DNA of 64,000 bases, taken from Amanita rubescens (lineage: Eukaryota > Basidiomycota > Agaricomycetes > Agaricales > Amanitaceae). The notes beneath the pieces were generated by a model. That model was given only the letters and a program-made list of their open reading frames with translations, was not told the DNA's origin and ran no database searches. The stretch spans positions 159,180-223,179 of the forward strand of contig WION01000056.1 of the NCBI GenBank assembly GCA_015039365.1. The letters run 5' to 3'. A program made the translations under genes and the position numbers. This document shows positions 1 to 10,289 of the stretch, one piece after another. Each line of letters starts with the position of its first letter. Position 1 is the stretch's first letter.

Positions 1-762
1 TGTACCCAATAGCATTGCAGACTTATTAATATAATCATATGGTTAGGAAACCAGAGACAAAGTCCATAGTATAAAGTTAGACAACCAAACTATTTGGACA
101 ACTTGATACTAGATAGTCAGGTAAAAGAAGCACCTGACAGTCAAGCCACTTGGAGAACAGACAATCAGACTGTCAGATGTGAATGAGCAAATACCAGTGA
201 GACGACTATGCTATTGGATATACAGACAGTCAATTATCAATACAGTCAGATCATTAGAGAGTCAGACCATCAGACAGGTAGCAAAACAGGACATCAACTA
301 GTCAGTCAGATCAGACATTTAGACTATCAGATACTAGTAGCTGGACAATGTATCAGATATAGACTAGTCAGACAGCCAGACAGCCAGATAGATAACTGGA
401 CAGAGCATCAGACAGTCAGACAGCCAGATAGTCAGACAGATAACTAGACAGAGCATCAGACTGTCAGACAGCTAGACAGTCAGACAGGGTAGCTGGACAG
501 ATTATCAGACAGTCAGCAAGCCAGAGCATCAGACAGGTAACTAGACAGAGCATCAGATGGTCAGACAGCTAGACAGTCAGCAAGTCAGACAAGGTAGTTA
601 GACAGAATATCAGTCAGTAAGACAGCTAGACAGATAGCTAGACAATGCCTCAGACAATCAGGTGGCCAGAGAGTCAGACACATAGGTAGAGAGAGCATCA
701 GACAACTAGAAGTCACAAAAGGTAGCTAGACAGAGTATCAAGCATCAGACTGTCAGACTGTC
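1..762. repeat. CAGA/CAGT satellite, left block
   Basis: The block is dominated by degenerate 4-bp periodic units (CAGACAGTCAGACAG and variants such as GCATCAGACAG and GGTAGCTAGACAG). It continues after the LINE at 7968, so it was one array before the insertion. The first ~200 bases are more degenerate. The short open frame at 208-447 is only the repeat translated. A similar array in reverse-complement orientation lies at 33.15-33.95 kb beside the Plavaka transposase, so it may be the end of a DNA transposon rather than a classical satellite; that link is inference. Confidence 0.85.
750..762. repeat. LINE target-site duplication, 3' side
   Basis: The 13 bases CTGTCAGACTGTC directly abut the T run of the LINE and recur at 7968-7980 at its other end. 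Because the target is itself repetitive, the true length may be slightly different. Confidence 0.7.
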
Positions 763-948
763 TTTTTTTTTTTTTTTTTTTTTTTTTTTTCCGAATAGAA
801 ATGGATGTATTAAGTACTTTATCGTAGTTATTATAGCTATTGTTTCACTTCTACGGAAGTTTGTATGTGTGGCGGAGAGCCCAGGATCATAATGTAATAG
901 TACCTAATAAGTTACTAATAAACGAGACGAGGCGGCGTGAGGTTGGAA

Positions 949-3900
949 TCACGGGGGTTCTGGGGGAAGGTCGTCAAATGTGAAGGCGGTGGGGTTATTC
1001 TTTAGGAATGTCTTGAGTTTTTTGCTGTTTTCATCAGTGCAGATTGCTTTTACGGAAGAAAGATGGGACGTGTACTTGCCGCATGACGTTAGAATGTGAG
1101 ACCTTGTGTGGAGAGTAGGGTTTTCGCAGTGGAAGCATTGTGTCGGCTGATCTGGGAAGAAACGTCTTCGGTATTCTCCTGTTGGGGCGTGGTTCGTGAT
1201 TGCGCGTGTTAGCCTGGTCATCATGAAAGGGTTGTTTTCTGCCATTTCCCGCATGACGAAACGCCGGGTGGTGGGGCCGATGGAGGGTTTGATGGGCTTT
1301 TTCTTGCGTTTGATTGTTATCCAGCTGCGACCCACATAGTGAGGGCTGCGATATCTCGCGTTCCACCAGCGTTGCGCCTGGGACTTTGCCGTTTGTATGA
1401 AGTGATCGCGGAGGATGGCTGGTGCCACTGTTTCATCTTTCTCTCTGTTTGCCAATCTGTCTGCGCGTTCGTTTCCTGCGATTCCTACATGTGACGGGCA
1501 CCATGAAATTCGTAATGTGTGCTCAGACGATCGGCTTAGCCAATCTCGTGCGGCTATGCATATTCTTAGGGAGGTGCTTTGGTTCGAGTGTGTATTCGTG
1601 TCGAAGAGGGCGTTGATGGCTGCCTTGTTGTCTGTGATGATGGTTGCACTTTTGATGTCCGTGCACTGGAGGAGCCACGTGATTGCTATTTCGCATGCGT
1701 CGAGTTCTGCGTCAAAGGAGGAGGCGGCAGCGCACCACTCCCTTTTTTCCCCACTCCACTGTTCATTGCTCCAACATACACATGCTGCTGCGCCTCGTCT
1801 TTTCCGTCGCCAAAAGGCTCCGTCTGTGAAGAAGATAACTTGGGTTTTCATTTCGTCTGATAACCAGCGTTTGTACGTTGCTAGCCATGGCTTGAAGGAC
1901 TCGCTACTCTTCTTGGGGGCATCCATGTTTAAGAAGTGGATTCTTGTCAGGTAGGTGTCGAGGATTCTGGCTCCAGGTTTTGCTTCGTCATGGTATGGTT
2001 CGAAGTATTCTTGTATTTGGTCGGTTTTGAGTCGGACTATAGGGTTATCATCTGGTAAGTTGCGGCGTCGGCGTCTTGGGGGTATGTGCCGGTACCGGGT
2101 TGGGACTGGGTCATAGTGGAAGATTTGCCTAAGGAGGTGATTTTCAGGGAGGGTCATGATACGAGCACTGTACTTAGCGAGACATATGTTAAACCATAAG
2201 GCAAGTGGGGGGATGCCAGAGAGGACCTCAAGGGCACCTCGTGGGGTGGTGCGGAAAGCGCCGGTGATCCATCGGGTAGCAAAGGCTTGGACTCTTTCCA
2301 TTCGCGCTAAACACTTTTTAGCGCCATCGCCAAAGGGGGCATACCATAGAGCCAGTCCGTAGGCAAGGATCGGGAGGGCGCATGCTTTGTAGATGATGGC
2401 TCGTTCTTCTGGCCCGAGACCGTCGTGAGAGTTTCCGAGCATTTGACATGCTCGCATCGTGCTGAAAGCTTTGTTAGTGTATATTTTAACATGGGTCATG
2501 AAATTGAGGCGAGAATCGAAATAGAAACCAAGGTAGCGCCATATGTCTGATGGCGGGACTGTCCATATCTTTTCTTCCCATTCAAACGTAAGGGGGGGTT
2601 GAGCATCTTCCTTAAATTTCCGAGTCGGGCTATTGAGGTCAAACGCGTAGAAGTGTTTGAGTTCCAGTTTTGAGTGTTCAGCGGTGAGGCCAAAGTAGGA
2701 TAGGAGTGTTAGCAGGGTTTTGTACATGGTAGCGAGGATGTCAACGTTTGTTTGGAAGGAGTCGGATGCTGTAATCAGGGCGCCGTCGTCGACGAAAACC
2801 AGTAAGTTGATGCTCTTATCTGTTCCCCACTGAAAGGCAAGCGTTAGCAACATTGCCAGGTATAGGGCGGAGAGGATGGGGGAGGGGCAATCGCCTTGGG
2901 GGACCCCAACGTTGGCGTCCATGGGCGGGGACACGTTCGAACCCCATCGGTAGCGTGTAGTGCGATTTGAGAAGTAAGTGACGATAAAGTTTGTGAGTTT
3001 CCTGTTAAATCCTAGCTTGGTTAGTATCGTGAGCATTACCTGGTGGTTAAGTGACGGGAAGAATTGGGCTATGTCCAAGGCAAGGACTGATGTATGTTGG
3101 CCACGTTCGCGGGCCTTGACAATAGTGTCCATCAGTATAAGGGCAACGTCAGTAGTGGCATGTTTTTGAACGCCACCAAATTGTCCAGGGTGGAGGAGGC
3201 TGTGCTTGTTGGCGTCATACTGGAGCCGGGATGCCAGGATTTTGGTGAAGAGCTTTCCAAGCGTATTGAGAAGGGCGATTGGGCGGTAGGCTTTTGGGAC
3301 TGAGTAGTCGTCTTTCTTGGGCTTGGGAATGATAACGCTTTCCGCTTCCTTGAACTGCGCCGGCCAGAAGCTTTCGTCCAGGATTCTGTTGTATAGCTTG
3401 ACTAGCGCTTTTGCGACTTCGTAAGTTGCGAGGGCTTTTTTGAGTAGGCGCCATGTGATGTGGTCGCCTCCTGGGGCAGACGAGTTTGATGTTGATTGTA
3501 TCGCAGTGCGAACTTCGTATACCGCCACGGGGGGGAAGTCCCGTTCTGGATGTGTCGGCAAAGCATTTATGAAGCCCCAATTGATTTCTGCCGTGGCGTT
3601 GATGTTGAATTGTTTATCGAACACTCTCCAGAGGTGGTCAGTGTCGGTGACTGTTTCGCCATTGTCTTTGATTGTGGAGATAGGGGGGACTTTTCGTGCC
3701 CCGGTCCAACGGACGCCTTCCCAAGGTGCTTTGACGCTTGACATGGTCTTGAGCTTTTTGCGGAAGAAGGCTTTTTGTGCCGTTTTCACGGCCTTTTGGA
3801 AAGCTTTTCGTGCTGCCGGGGACTGTTCCTCCTGGAGTCTGTCTTTAGCTGCCGTGCAGTCATCGTCCCACCACATGGACGGGTTTGATCCCTGCTTTGG

Positions 3901-4830
3901 GCTTCTTGAGTTTCGACGCCAAGCATAGTCGATAGTTCTGTAAATTTCGTCAAATGTGTCAGAGAGATTGGATGAGATGTTATCTGCGCCAGCCAGGATG
4001 GCACCTCTGATCGAGTTTACAAAATCTTCTTCTTCTTCGCTTTCCCCTTTTATGTACGGGGCGCCGCGCCATGTCTTGTTGATGCCGAGATCAAGTTTGA
4101 GAAGGGAGTGGTCACTTGGTTCTCTTTCTTCTATGCAGTTTTGGTAGGTCCACTTTTTGTGACGCAGTAGTGAGACGTGCGCAAAGATGAGGTCGAGGAC
4201 TGAGGATCGGTTTTGCTTTGGGTTGTGCCATGTTGGTTGCCCATCTTCGTTAACTAGGTGCAGGTCAGTGAGCGCGAGGGCATTTAGCAGCTCTATTGCC
4301 ATTTCATCTGCTTCGGTGCGTTGTGGGTCCCATTCTGGTGAGTGGAGGTTGAAGTCCCCTTGTAGTATGGCGATGTCCCGAAGGGTGGGGAGGGTCATGA
4401 GGAGGGTACGGACCGCCGTGTTGCGCGTCTTTGGTCGGTTGTAGAGGCAGATGACTGTAGCGCTTGATTGGTCAACGTTCCTGGTGAGACGAAGAGTCAG
4501 TACATTTGAGGTCGGTACATCTAGTGGGTCCATGAATAGGGAAAAGGAGGGGAGGATGCGCTTGTTAACGAAAATGGCTACTTGCGAGTCTGGGAATGCG
4601 GATCGTTTGTCTATGCAAACCCACTGGGCGTGGGCTGCTGTTCCTATGAGGGGGTCTCCTTCCTCATTCGTTGAAGACGCAATATTTCGGACTTGGTATA
4701 CGGGGAGTTCCTGAATAAAGAGGAGGTCAGTATTTGATTGTAGCGTTTCGAGAAGAGTGTGGAGGTGGGGTCTGTTTTTACGGATGTTTTGGAAGGCAAA
4801 CTTTAGTTTCGAGACAAAGCTTATCGCCAT
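949..4830 (-). CDS. LINE ORF2: endonuclease, reverse transcriptase, RNase H
   Basis: A 1293-aa polyprotein that nicks target DNA, primes reverse transcription on it and degrades the RNA template. The N-terminal ~250 residues are an APE-type endonuclease with GDFN and SDH motifs. The central reverse transcriptase has an ALDIAQFFPSL motif A and an FVDDG catalytic box (F for the usual Y). A C-terminal RNase H shows the D-E-D-D set in FFTDGAF, FDAELDACE, ITDNKAAINAL and NERADRLA. A Cys/His cluster near the end (CFHCENPTLHTRSHILTSC) is typical of this group. The start codon overlaps the ORF1 stop as TAATG, so translation by termination-reinitiation is likely. No stop or frameshift is seen, so the copy may be functional. 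Confidence 0.93.
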   Translation of the reverse strand: MAISFVSKLKFAFQNIRKNRPHLHTLLETLQSNTDLLFIQELPVYQVRNIASSTNEEGDPLIGTAAHAQWVCIDKRSAFPDSQVAIFVNKRILPSFSLFMDPLDVPTSNVLTLRLTRNVDQSSATVICLYNRPKTRNTAVRTLLMTLPTLRDIAILQGDFNLHSPEWDPQRTEADEMAIELLNALALTDLHLVNEDGQPTWHNPKQNRSSVLDLIFAHVSLLRHKKWTYQNCIEEREPSDHSLLKLDLGINKTWRGAPYIKGESEEEEDFVNSIRGAILAGADNISSNLSDTFDEIYRTIDYAWRRNSRSPKQGSNPSMWWDDDCTAAKDRLQEEQSPAARKAFQKAVKTAQKAFFRKKLKTMSSVKAPWEGVRWTGARKVPPISTIKDNGETVTDTDHLWRVFDKQFNINATAEINWGFINALPTHPERDFPPVAVYEVRTAIQSTSNSSAPGGDHITWRLLKKALATYEVAKALVKLYNRILDESFWPAQFKEAESVIIPKPKKDDYSVPKAYRPIALLNTLGKLFTKILASRLQYDANKHSLLHPGQFGGVQKHATTDVALILMDTIVKARERGQHTSVLALDIAQFFPSLNHQVMLTILTKLGFNRKLTNFIVTYFSNRTTRYRWGSNVSPPMDANVGVPQGDCPSPILSALYLAMLLTLAFQWGTDKSINLLVFVDDGALITASDSFQTNVDILATMYKTLLTLLSYFGLTAEHSKLELKHFYAFDLNSPTRKFKEDAQPPLTFEWEEKIWTVPPSDIWRYLGFYFDSRLNFMTHVKIYTNKAFSTMRACQMLGNSHDGLGPEERAIIYKACALPILAYGLALWYAPFGDGAKKCLARMERVQAFATRWITGAFRTTPRGALEVLSGIPPLALWFNICLAKYSARIMTLPENHLLRQIFHYDPVPTRYRHIPPRRRRRNLPDDNPIVRLKTDQIQEYFEPYHDEAKPGARILDTYLTRIHFLNMDAPKKSSESFKPWLATYKRWLSDEMKTQVIFFTDGAFWRRKRRGAAACVCWSNEQWSGEKREWCAAASSFDAELDACEIAITWLLQCTDIKSATIITDNKAAINALFDTNTHSNQSTSLRICIAARDWLSRSSEHTLRISWCPSHVGIAGNERADRLANREKDETVAPAILRDHFIQTAKSQAQRWWNARYRSPHYVGRSWITIKRKKKPIKPSIGPTTRRFVMREMAENNPFMMTRLTRAITNHAPTGEYRRRFFPDQPTQCFHCENPTLHTRSHILTSCGKYTSHLSSVKAICTDENSKKLKTFLKNNPTAFTFDDLPPEPP

Positions 4831-4832
4831 TA
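4828..4832 (-). promoter_or_regulatory. TAATG stop/start overlap between LINE ORFs
   Basis: Read on the minus strand, the ORF1 stop TAA and the ORF2 start ATG share one base (TAATG). The same pentanucleotide is known to couple translation of the two ORFs in the insect LINE SART1; here the coupling is inferred from the identical layout. Confidence 0.75.
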
Positions 4833-7802
4833 CGATGATGAGGCTATGGGGTTGGTGGTGCCCTGTTTGATTTCATTGGCGATGCGGCTTGTGGCCGCCA
4901 GCGATCGTCTTTCTCGGGCCAGGATTTGCAGTTCCCTGATCTTGTTGTCATCATAGCGCGCCGCATAGAAGTTGCAGGCAGAGCTGGTCGCCTCGTGGTT
5001 TTCGCCACAGTTTATGCATGTTGGGCTGCACGGTTGGCCCGTTTTGCACGAAGTGCACTGGCCAGAGTGAGAGATGGTGGCGTGGTTGCCTCCACACCGT
5101 GCACATGTCGCTTGCTGAGATCGGCACCAGTAGGCAGGGTGGCCCCACCTCATGCACGTGGTGCATTGCTTGGCGCCGTTCTTGACAATCCAAGGGAGGC
5201 ATCGGCGTGGGCCGCATGAGAAATGTATGGTCGTGTTCAAGAGCTTTTTACCCAGTGACCCTTGGGCATCGTCTGCCACCCCCACGAGGACAACTGCAGT
5301 GAGACCCTTTTTTTGCCCCCTCGGGGTGATGAACTTTGGTCGCTCGACGAAGTGGATGTCGGCCCAGGCTGGGTGGGATCTTATCTCGTTTTCGAGGTCG
5401 TATTCGTCTGCTTCTGTGCCATCAAAATTTACTGTCGGGACGGCCGCAAACTTCAGGAGGGTGGTGGGTGGGCGATTGGTAACAGTTACTGTATCATCAT
5501 CCAGAGAATTGGCTGCTTTCTTCAGGAGTTCTGTGATTGTATCGTCGAGAGGGCTATTGCACTGGATTACGAGGGTTCCGCGCATGGACCATTTGACGGA
5601 GGCGATTGGGTTTGTCTTTACGTGGTTTAGCTCCTGGGGGCTGGCCGTGGCGTTGACAGCGTTGACTATAGATTGTGCGAGAAGGTTGCCGGTCTGGGAC
5701 CTGAGGGTGTCGGTTTTAGTGTTCTTGCCCAAGGAGATGTGAAGCTCTGTGCTTCTGGTGCCGCGTATTGTTGGACGGTGAGGGGGCTTGCCTGCGGGCG
5801 GGCGCTTGTTCTGGACAACAGTCCAAGGGTTTTCGGAGTCTATGCGGGCTATGTTAGCGTACGTTTTTGGCGGTGAGGAGGGATAAGGCTTAGTCCCGGG
5901 CTGGGGGCCCCTGGCGTTTTTGCACCGTTCTTCAATATCCTTGCTTGTTTTTGTGTAGGCTGCGCGAATGTCTCTATCGATGTCTGCCAGGGTGCGGGCC
6001 ATCCGTTCTTTGGCTTCATTGGTCGGGCCATTTGCGAGGGGAGGGGCAAAGGGATTGGATCGCCTACTTTGCTGGTTTGCGTTCGGGGCTTGGGTTCCTG
6101 TGGTGGTGGGCGTGGGCTTCAGAATTGAGTGTGCCACATCTGCCATTTTGAAAGACATTTCAATGAGCGAGTCGATGTTTGCGCCGGGGTTGTTTTGAAG
6201 GTTGTACTTGAGGAGTTGGGAGATGGTTTCTGGTGGAGGGGTTCCCCATGTTACGGTGACGCCGTCTTGCTCTGCAACCGTGTTAATTGGCCGTCTTTTG
6301 CCCGTAAAATTGTTGGTCGTGGTCGGAGGGGGCGTTGGCTTTTTCGGGCGATGTCCAACAGTCAGGGGGGATGGTGGCGTATCGATAGCCATGTTTGTTT
6401 CGTCGTTAGTCGGTTCCTTTTTTGTCTGTTCATTACCTGAGAGTGACTTTTCGTTTCTGTGGTTTTCTTGGTGTTCCGCCCATTGGAGCATCAGCTCTTG
6501 GTTTGCCGTGCGCAGAATTTCCATTTCTTGATCTTGGCGCCTGCGGGACTCTATTTCCCTTTCTAATTCGTCGAGTAGCATACCATGTTCCTCCTGCAAA
6601 TGGGTGAACTTTGCGTGGGTGTTCTTGAAGGAGTTTTCCGCCTCGTTGGCTCTTGCGTTTGCGTGGGAGATGGATTGGGCGAGCGCGTTTGCGCGTTTTT
6701 GTTCGTTTTCAAACTCTTGCCTGAGGTGCCTGTTGCGTTCTTCTATCTGTTTAATGCGGGAGTTAGCATCCCGTAGGTCTAATTTGGTAGAGGTGATGGT
6801 CTTAGCCATGGATTTGGCCCAGGTGTATACTTCTTCAAGGCTACGGATTTCAGAGTCTTGCTCTTTGAGGCGTTCATCTGACTTCTTGATGGATAGGTCT
6901 CCCCCTAGGAGCGTGGGGGCGAAGGTCGCAGCGATGGAGCTGGCGACGTCCACGATTTGGTCTCTGGATCCCCGGGTCCTAAAGGGGGAAATTATGTCAA
7001 TGACGAGGTATCCTAAGGAGTAAACATTTGGGGAGTCCGAGAGGATTTCTCGGATGGTCCGTCGAACCGTATCAATCAAAGCAGGTAAACTCAGGCGGGC
7101 AATTGCGTCGTTTTGTAGTGGGGCTGCTGTGCTAGTCAAGGCCTCATGTTCAGCGTTGATGTCCACTGGTGCGCCGCAGTGCTCCCCGGTGGGGGGAGGG
7201 GTCCGGATGCTTTGTGCTTCGTAGGTTTTCTGGATGCACGTTTTCAGCACGTTGAGGGGGGCCGTGTCCACGGTTCGGTCCGGCACCAAGAGGTGGGGTG
7301 CTTTTTCCAATTGTCTGATTGTGTTGGCTATCGGGGAAGGGAGGCTTCCCAGGGGGGTGAAGCGCCTCTTGACTTTGGTCTTATGTTTTGGCCGAGGCGT
7401 TCTAGGGTCGTACTCGCGCTCCTGAGATTGGGAGGGTGGGACTGACGTCCTGTCGTTCATGTCTTCGTCTTCCGATCCGTGCCAGAATCTTCCTTTGGGG
7501 GGGGTGCATTTGTACGGTGAGTCAAGGGTTTCGAGGCGCTGGGCGTATTCATCGTTTGGCGGGTCTGTGTAACCTGGGCTTACGTCACATTTGATGCCTG
7601 AATCGCGGAGTTCAATTGGATCGAGTAGCTGTTGGGTTGTCGGGTAATGCAGAGAAGGGATCGGGGAGAAGGCCTGCGCTGAGCCTTTGGTCACCTGAGA
7701 GACGTAAGATAGGGCTGGGGTGGGGGATCTATTATTAGGCGGGGGGGGATTAATGCGGCGGTCCGTAGGAGAGTGGGGAGGGGTGCTCCCTCGTTCTGCC
7801 AT
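4830..7802 (-). CDS. LINE ORF1: Gag-like nucleic-acid binding protein
   Basis: A 990-aa protein expected to package the LINE RNA. The first ~300 residues are Pro/Ser-rich and probably disordered. Residues ~300-450 hold a long heptad-like Glu/Lys/Arg-rich stretch, a likely coiled coil for multimerisation. Near the C-terminus are zinc knuckles: CTTCMRWGHPAYWC (CX2CX4HX4C) and CINCGENHEATSSAC (CX2CX3HX6C), with a further CARCGGNH cluster between them. Its TAA shares bases with the ORF2 ATG. The ATG at 7800-7802 is the first in the open frame and lies 165 nt from the element end. Long ORF1 proteins of this type are usual in fungal Tad1 elements. Confidence 0.88.
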   Translation of the reverse strand: MAERGSTPPHSPTDRRINPPPPNNRSPTPALSYVSQVTKGSAQAFSPIPSLHYPTTQQLLDPIELRDSGIKCDVSPGYTDPPNDEYAQRLETLDSPYKCTPPKGRFWHGSEDEDMNDRTSVPPSQSQEREYDPRTPRPKHKTKVKRRFTPLGSLPSPIANTIRQLEKAPHLLVPDRTVDTAPLNVLKTCIQKTYEAQSIRTPPPTGEHCGAPVDINAEHEALTSTAAPLQNDAIARLSLPALIDTVRRTIREILSDSPNVYSLGYLVIDIISPFRTRGSRDQIVDVASSIAATFAPTLLGGDLSIKKSDERLKEQDSEIRSLEEVYTWAKSMAKTITSTKLDLRDANSRIKQIEERNRHLRQEFENEQKRANALAQSISHANARANEAENSFKNTHAKFTHLQEEHGMLLDELEREIESRRRQDQEMEILRTANQELMLQWAEHQENHRNEKSLSGNEQTKKEPTNDETNMAIDTPPSPLTVGHRPKKPTPPPTTTNNFTGKRRPINTVAEQDGVTVTWGTPPPETISQLLKYNLQNNPGANIDSLIEMSFKMADVAHSILKPTPTTTGTQAPNANQQSRRSNPFAPPLANGPTNEAKERMARTLADIDRDIRAAYTKTSKDIEERCKNARGPQPGTKPYPSSPPKTYANIARIDSENPWTVVQNKRPPAGKPPHRPTIRGTRSTELHISLGKNTKTDTLRSQTGNLLAQSIVNAVNATASPQELNHVKTNPIASVKWSMRGTLVIQCNSPLDDTITELLKKAANSLDDDTVTVTNRPPTTLLKFAAVPTVNFDGTEADEYDLENEIRSHPAWADIHFVERPKFITPRGQKKGLTAVVLVGVADDAQGSLGKKLLNTTIHFSCGPRRCLPWIVKNGAKQCTTCMRWGHPAYWCRSQQATCARCGGNHATISHSGQCTSCKTGQPCSPTCINCGENHEATSSACNFYAARYDDNKIRELQILARERRSLAATSRIANEIKQGTTNPIASSS

Positions 7803-7967
7803 TTGGGCAACACGAGGAGAAGAAAGGGGGGTTGTAAAGGGGTGAAAGCCGGACTGAACGGGGGTTTCAGGGGCTCTTGGGGTGTGTTGCTTGTAGAGCT
7901 GGGGTTTGGGTGCTGTTTTTCCGTAAATTTCCCAATCCGGAAGGTGGTGGTAAAAGGAAAAGAGCCG

Positions 7968-8345
7968 CTGTCAGACTGTCAGACAGTTATACAGCCAACT
8001 AGACAGATTATCAGACAAGGTAACTAGGCAGATTGTCAGACTGTCAGACAGTTAAATGGCCAACTAGACATATTGGCAGACAGTCAGAAGGTATCAGACA
8101 GCTAGATAGTCAGGCAAGGTAGCTAGGCAGACTGTCAGATTGTCAGACAGTTAAACAGCCAACTAGACAGATTGTCAGACAGTCACAAGGCATCAGACAA
8201 CTAGATAGTCAGACAAGGTAGCTAGTCAGACAAGGTAGCTAGACAGTGTATCAGTCAGTCAGATGGTCAGATAGATAGACAACCAACTAGACAGAGTATC
8301 AGATAGGCAGAGAGTCAAACAAGGTACTTAGACAGATAATCAAAC
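7968..8345. repeat. CAGA/CAGT satellite, right block
   Basis: Continuation of the array at 1-762 beyond the LINE, with units such as GTCAGACAGTTA and CAACTAGACAGATT recurring roughly every 60-110 bases. It starts with the second copy of the LINE target duplication (7968-7980) and fades out near 8345. Confidence 0.85.
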
Positions 8346-8574
8346 TCTTAGACCACCAGGCATGAAGCCAGCCAGCTTACCTGACATTAGGACTATCAAT
8401 CCTTCAGACATTAAAATAGTTAAATCATGCATAGTCATTAGTTTATCACAAAAACTACAGATACAAGGTGTAGAAGACAATAACAATGAATGTGAACAAT
8501 GGCAACAATGAGAACAAAGATGGGCGAGAACGACGACACCGATGACAACAACAACCACCAATGACGAGGACCAA

Positions 8575-8880
8575 TGACGACAACGAGGAGGACCAATGAC
8601 AATGACGACAACAACAATGATGACAACGACAACGACAACGACAACGACGAAGACGACGATGACAACAACGATGACGACGATGACAACAACGATGATGACG
8701 ACGACGACGACGACGATGATGATGACAACAACGACAACGACGATGATGACGACAACGACGACAACGACGATGATGACGACGACAACAACAACAACAACGA
8801 TGATAACGACGACGACGATGACAACGACGGTGAGAACGAAGAAGGGCAACGATGAGAATGAAGGGCGTAAACGATGACAA
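8575..8880. repeat. GAY/AAC trinucleotide tract
   Basis: About 300 bases made of GAC, GAT and AAC triplets. Every frame stays open on both strands, giving poly-Asp/Asn, poly-Thr/Met or poly-Val/Ile products. These are low-complexity artefacts, not genes. Confidence 0.9.
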
Positions 8881-9520
8881 GGGGAGGAGAATAAAGTATA
8901 ACGCACTTGTCAGGTCCTTTTATACTTGTTGACGCTCCAACGATGGGAAAGTTACGAAATGGATTACGAACTCCAATCGCCGCAGACCCTTAGCGTGTGA
9001 CCAAGCTAAATGCGATAGCCCAACTGCGAACAGAACCACTTCATTTGTTCGCACTGAGTCTGGCGCATCATTAGCGGCTGTAACAGGCCATACTATACAC
9101 ATCCTCAACATGACAGGAGGACGCAGGAAGTAAACGCTGAAGCCTGAGGTTCACATTAGTACGGAATTGCCACGACAATTCAACTGCGACCCTGCTTGCC
9201 CTGAGCTAAATTTGGTAGCACCATCCCGGCTCTTGACTCGTCGGCGTACCTCATTTGTTTCTGCGCGCTTCCTAACTGTGACCGGTGACCGGCCCATATA
9301 CACATCCCCAACACGACTGAAGGACGAAAGGGAGTGAATCCTGAGGCCTAAGAGGCATTATGGAATCACTCACCAAGACGACCCTTTGGCTCGCCCTGAG
9401 CTAAATTGATTGCTCCGAATAGCTCCGAGCTGGCACTAGAAATCTATACTTAGCGTACGCCGATCACGGCGCGCGTTCCAACGGGTCAATACACACAGGG
9501 AATACGACGGGAGGGAGTAG
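8881..9520. repeat. Three degenerate ~200-bp direct repeats
   Basis: Three diverged copies follow each other: segments beginning near 9087 (TACACATCCTCAACATGACA), 9292 (TACACATCCCCAACACGACT) and 9485 (TACACACAGGGAATACGACG) each continue with GGAGGACG/GAAGGACGAAAGGGAG-like sequence, and the first two also share CCTGAGCTAAAT downstream. No convincing coding exon was found here or in 9521-9790. Confidence 0.55.
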
Positions 9521-9791
9521 TAACGTGGGATCTAGGAAGTAGATGTTAGAGTACTATAAACGAAAGAGCGTGGTACACGACGAATAAGTACAGGGGCAGG
9601 AAGAGGTGGTTAAATAACATAACATACGTGATCGGCGATTGCATACGATGCGTCACTCTTGTTGGCAAGAAAAATAGTCATGAACACGTCGCTAATGATA
9701 CAATATGTACGTAAGTAAGTCTGGAACACGGTATCAAGAAAAAAGGATGTAGTAGGGATTTGCCGTCCGTCGGCAGCGTCGAGAATTTCAT

Positions 9792-10127
9792 TTAGTAGAA
9801 GTCTTCAACGTCTCTCATCTCGACGTCCTCATCAGCCGCTCCAATTTCGACGTCTTCATCAGTCGCTCTCATTTCATTATCTTCTTCTCCCAGTTCAACC
9901 TCTGCAGCGTCACCGCCTCCCATCTCGACGTCCTCGTCGGCCGCTCCCATTTCGACGTCTCCTTCAGCCGCTCTCGCTTCGTTGTTTTCGTCTGCTTCTC
10001 CCATTTCAACCTCTGCAACGTCACCCATTTCGTCACCTTCAACGTCACCCATTTCAATGTCTTCCTCTCTGACCGCCGCAACTATGGCTTCACCGATATC
10101 GACGATTGCTGCGAAGTTGCCGAGCAT
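9792..10127 (-). CDS. Small acidic repeat protein (hypothetical)
   Basis: A 111-aa open frame. After MLGNFAAIVDIGEAIVAAV it is a run of degenerate ~9-12 aa acidic repeats of the form (A/D)EDVEMGxADE, ending EMRDVEDFY. Acidic Glu/Asp/Met/Gly repeats of this kind are typical of disordered nuclear or chaperone-like proteins, but no family was recognised. The same frame stays open upstream to a TAA near 10205, and a donor-like GTAAGT follows a short MAEIRV-encoding stretch near 10262, so a 5' exon is possible; the splice phases I tested did not join cleanly. Real expression is uncertain. Confidence 0.4.
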   Translation of the reverse strand: MLGNFAAIVDIGEAIVAAVREEDIEMGDVEGDEMGDVAEVEMGEADENNEARAAEGDVEMGAADEDVEMGGGDAAEVELGEEDNEMRATDEDVEIGAADEDVEMRDVEDFY

Positions 10128-10289
10128 TACTAAATCCGCTCCTCCAACGGGTTTAACAAAAGCTACGACATTGATCTGGACGACGGTATCGCGGATAACG
10201 ACAGTTTAAATCATCGATTATTCAACAGTAGTCATGATATTCTAAACGACTTACGGAACACGTATTTCAGCCATTGGAAGAGATGATAA

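Larger units (their letters stand above)
763..7967 (-). mobile_element. Full-length Tad1-like LINE retrotransposon
   Basis: A 7.2-kb non-LTR retrotransposon on the minus strand. Reading 5' to 3' it has a 165-nt leader (7967-7803), ORF1 (Gag-like), ORF2 (endonuclease, reverse transcriptase, RNase H), a 158-nt 3' tail and a poly(A) tail seen as 28 T at 763-790. The 13-bp CTGTCAGACTGTC on both sides marks its ends. Both ORFs are uninterrupted, and the pure tail and matching target duplication suggest recent insertion. The order EN-RT-RNase H with a CCHC ORF1 fits the Tad1/I-Jockey group, Tad1 being the common fungal clade; the clade call rests on architecture, not on a tree. Confidence 0.93.

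Noticed and set aside
1..8345. CAGACAG arrays as a CRISPR
   Set aside because: There are no unique spacers between conserved repeats; units are 4-bp periodic and degenerate, in eukaryotic sequence.
8438..8906. Long open frames across the GAY/AAC tract
   Set aside because: Triplet repeats keep all frames open on both strands; the products are homopolymeric (poly-Val, poly-Asp, poly-Thr).
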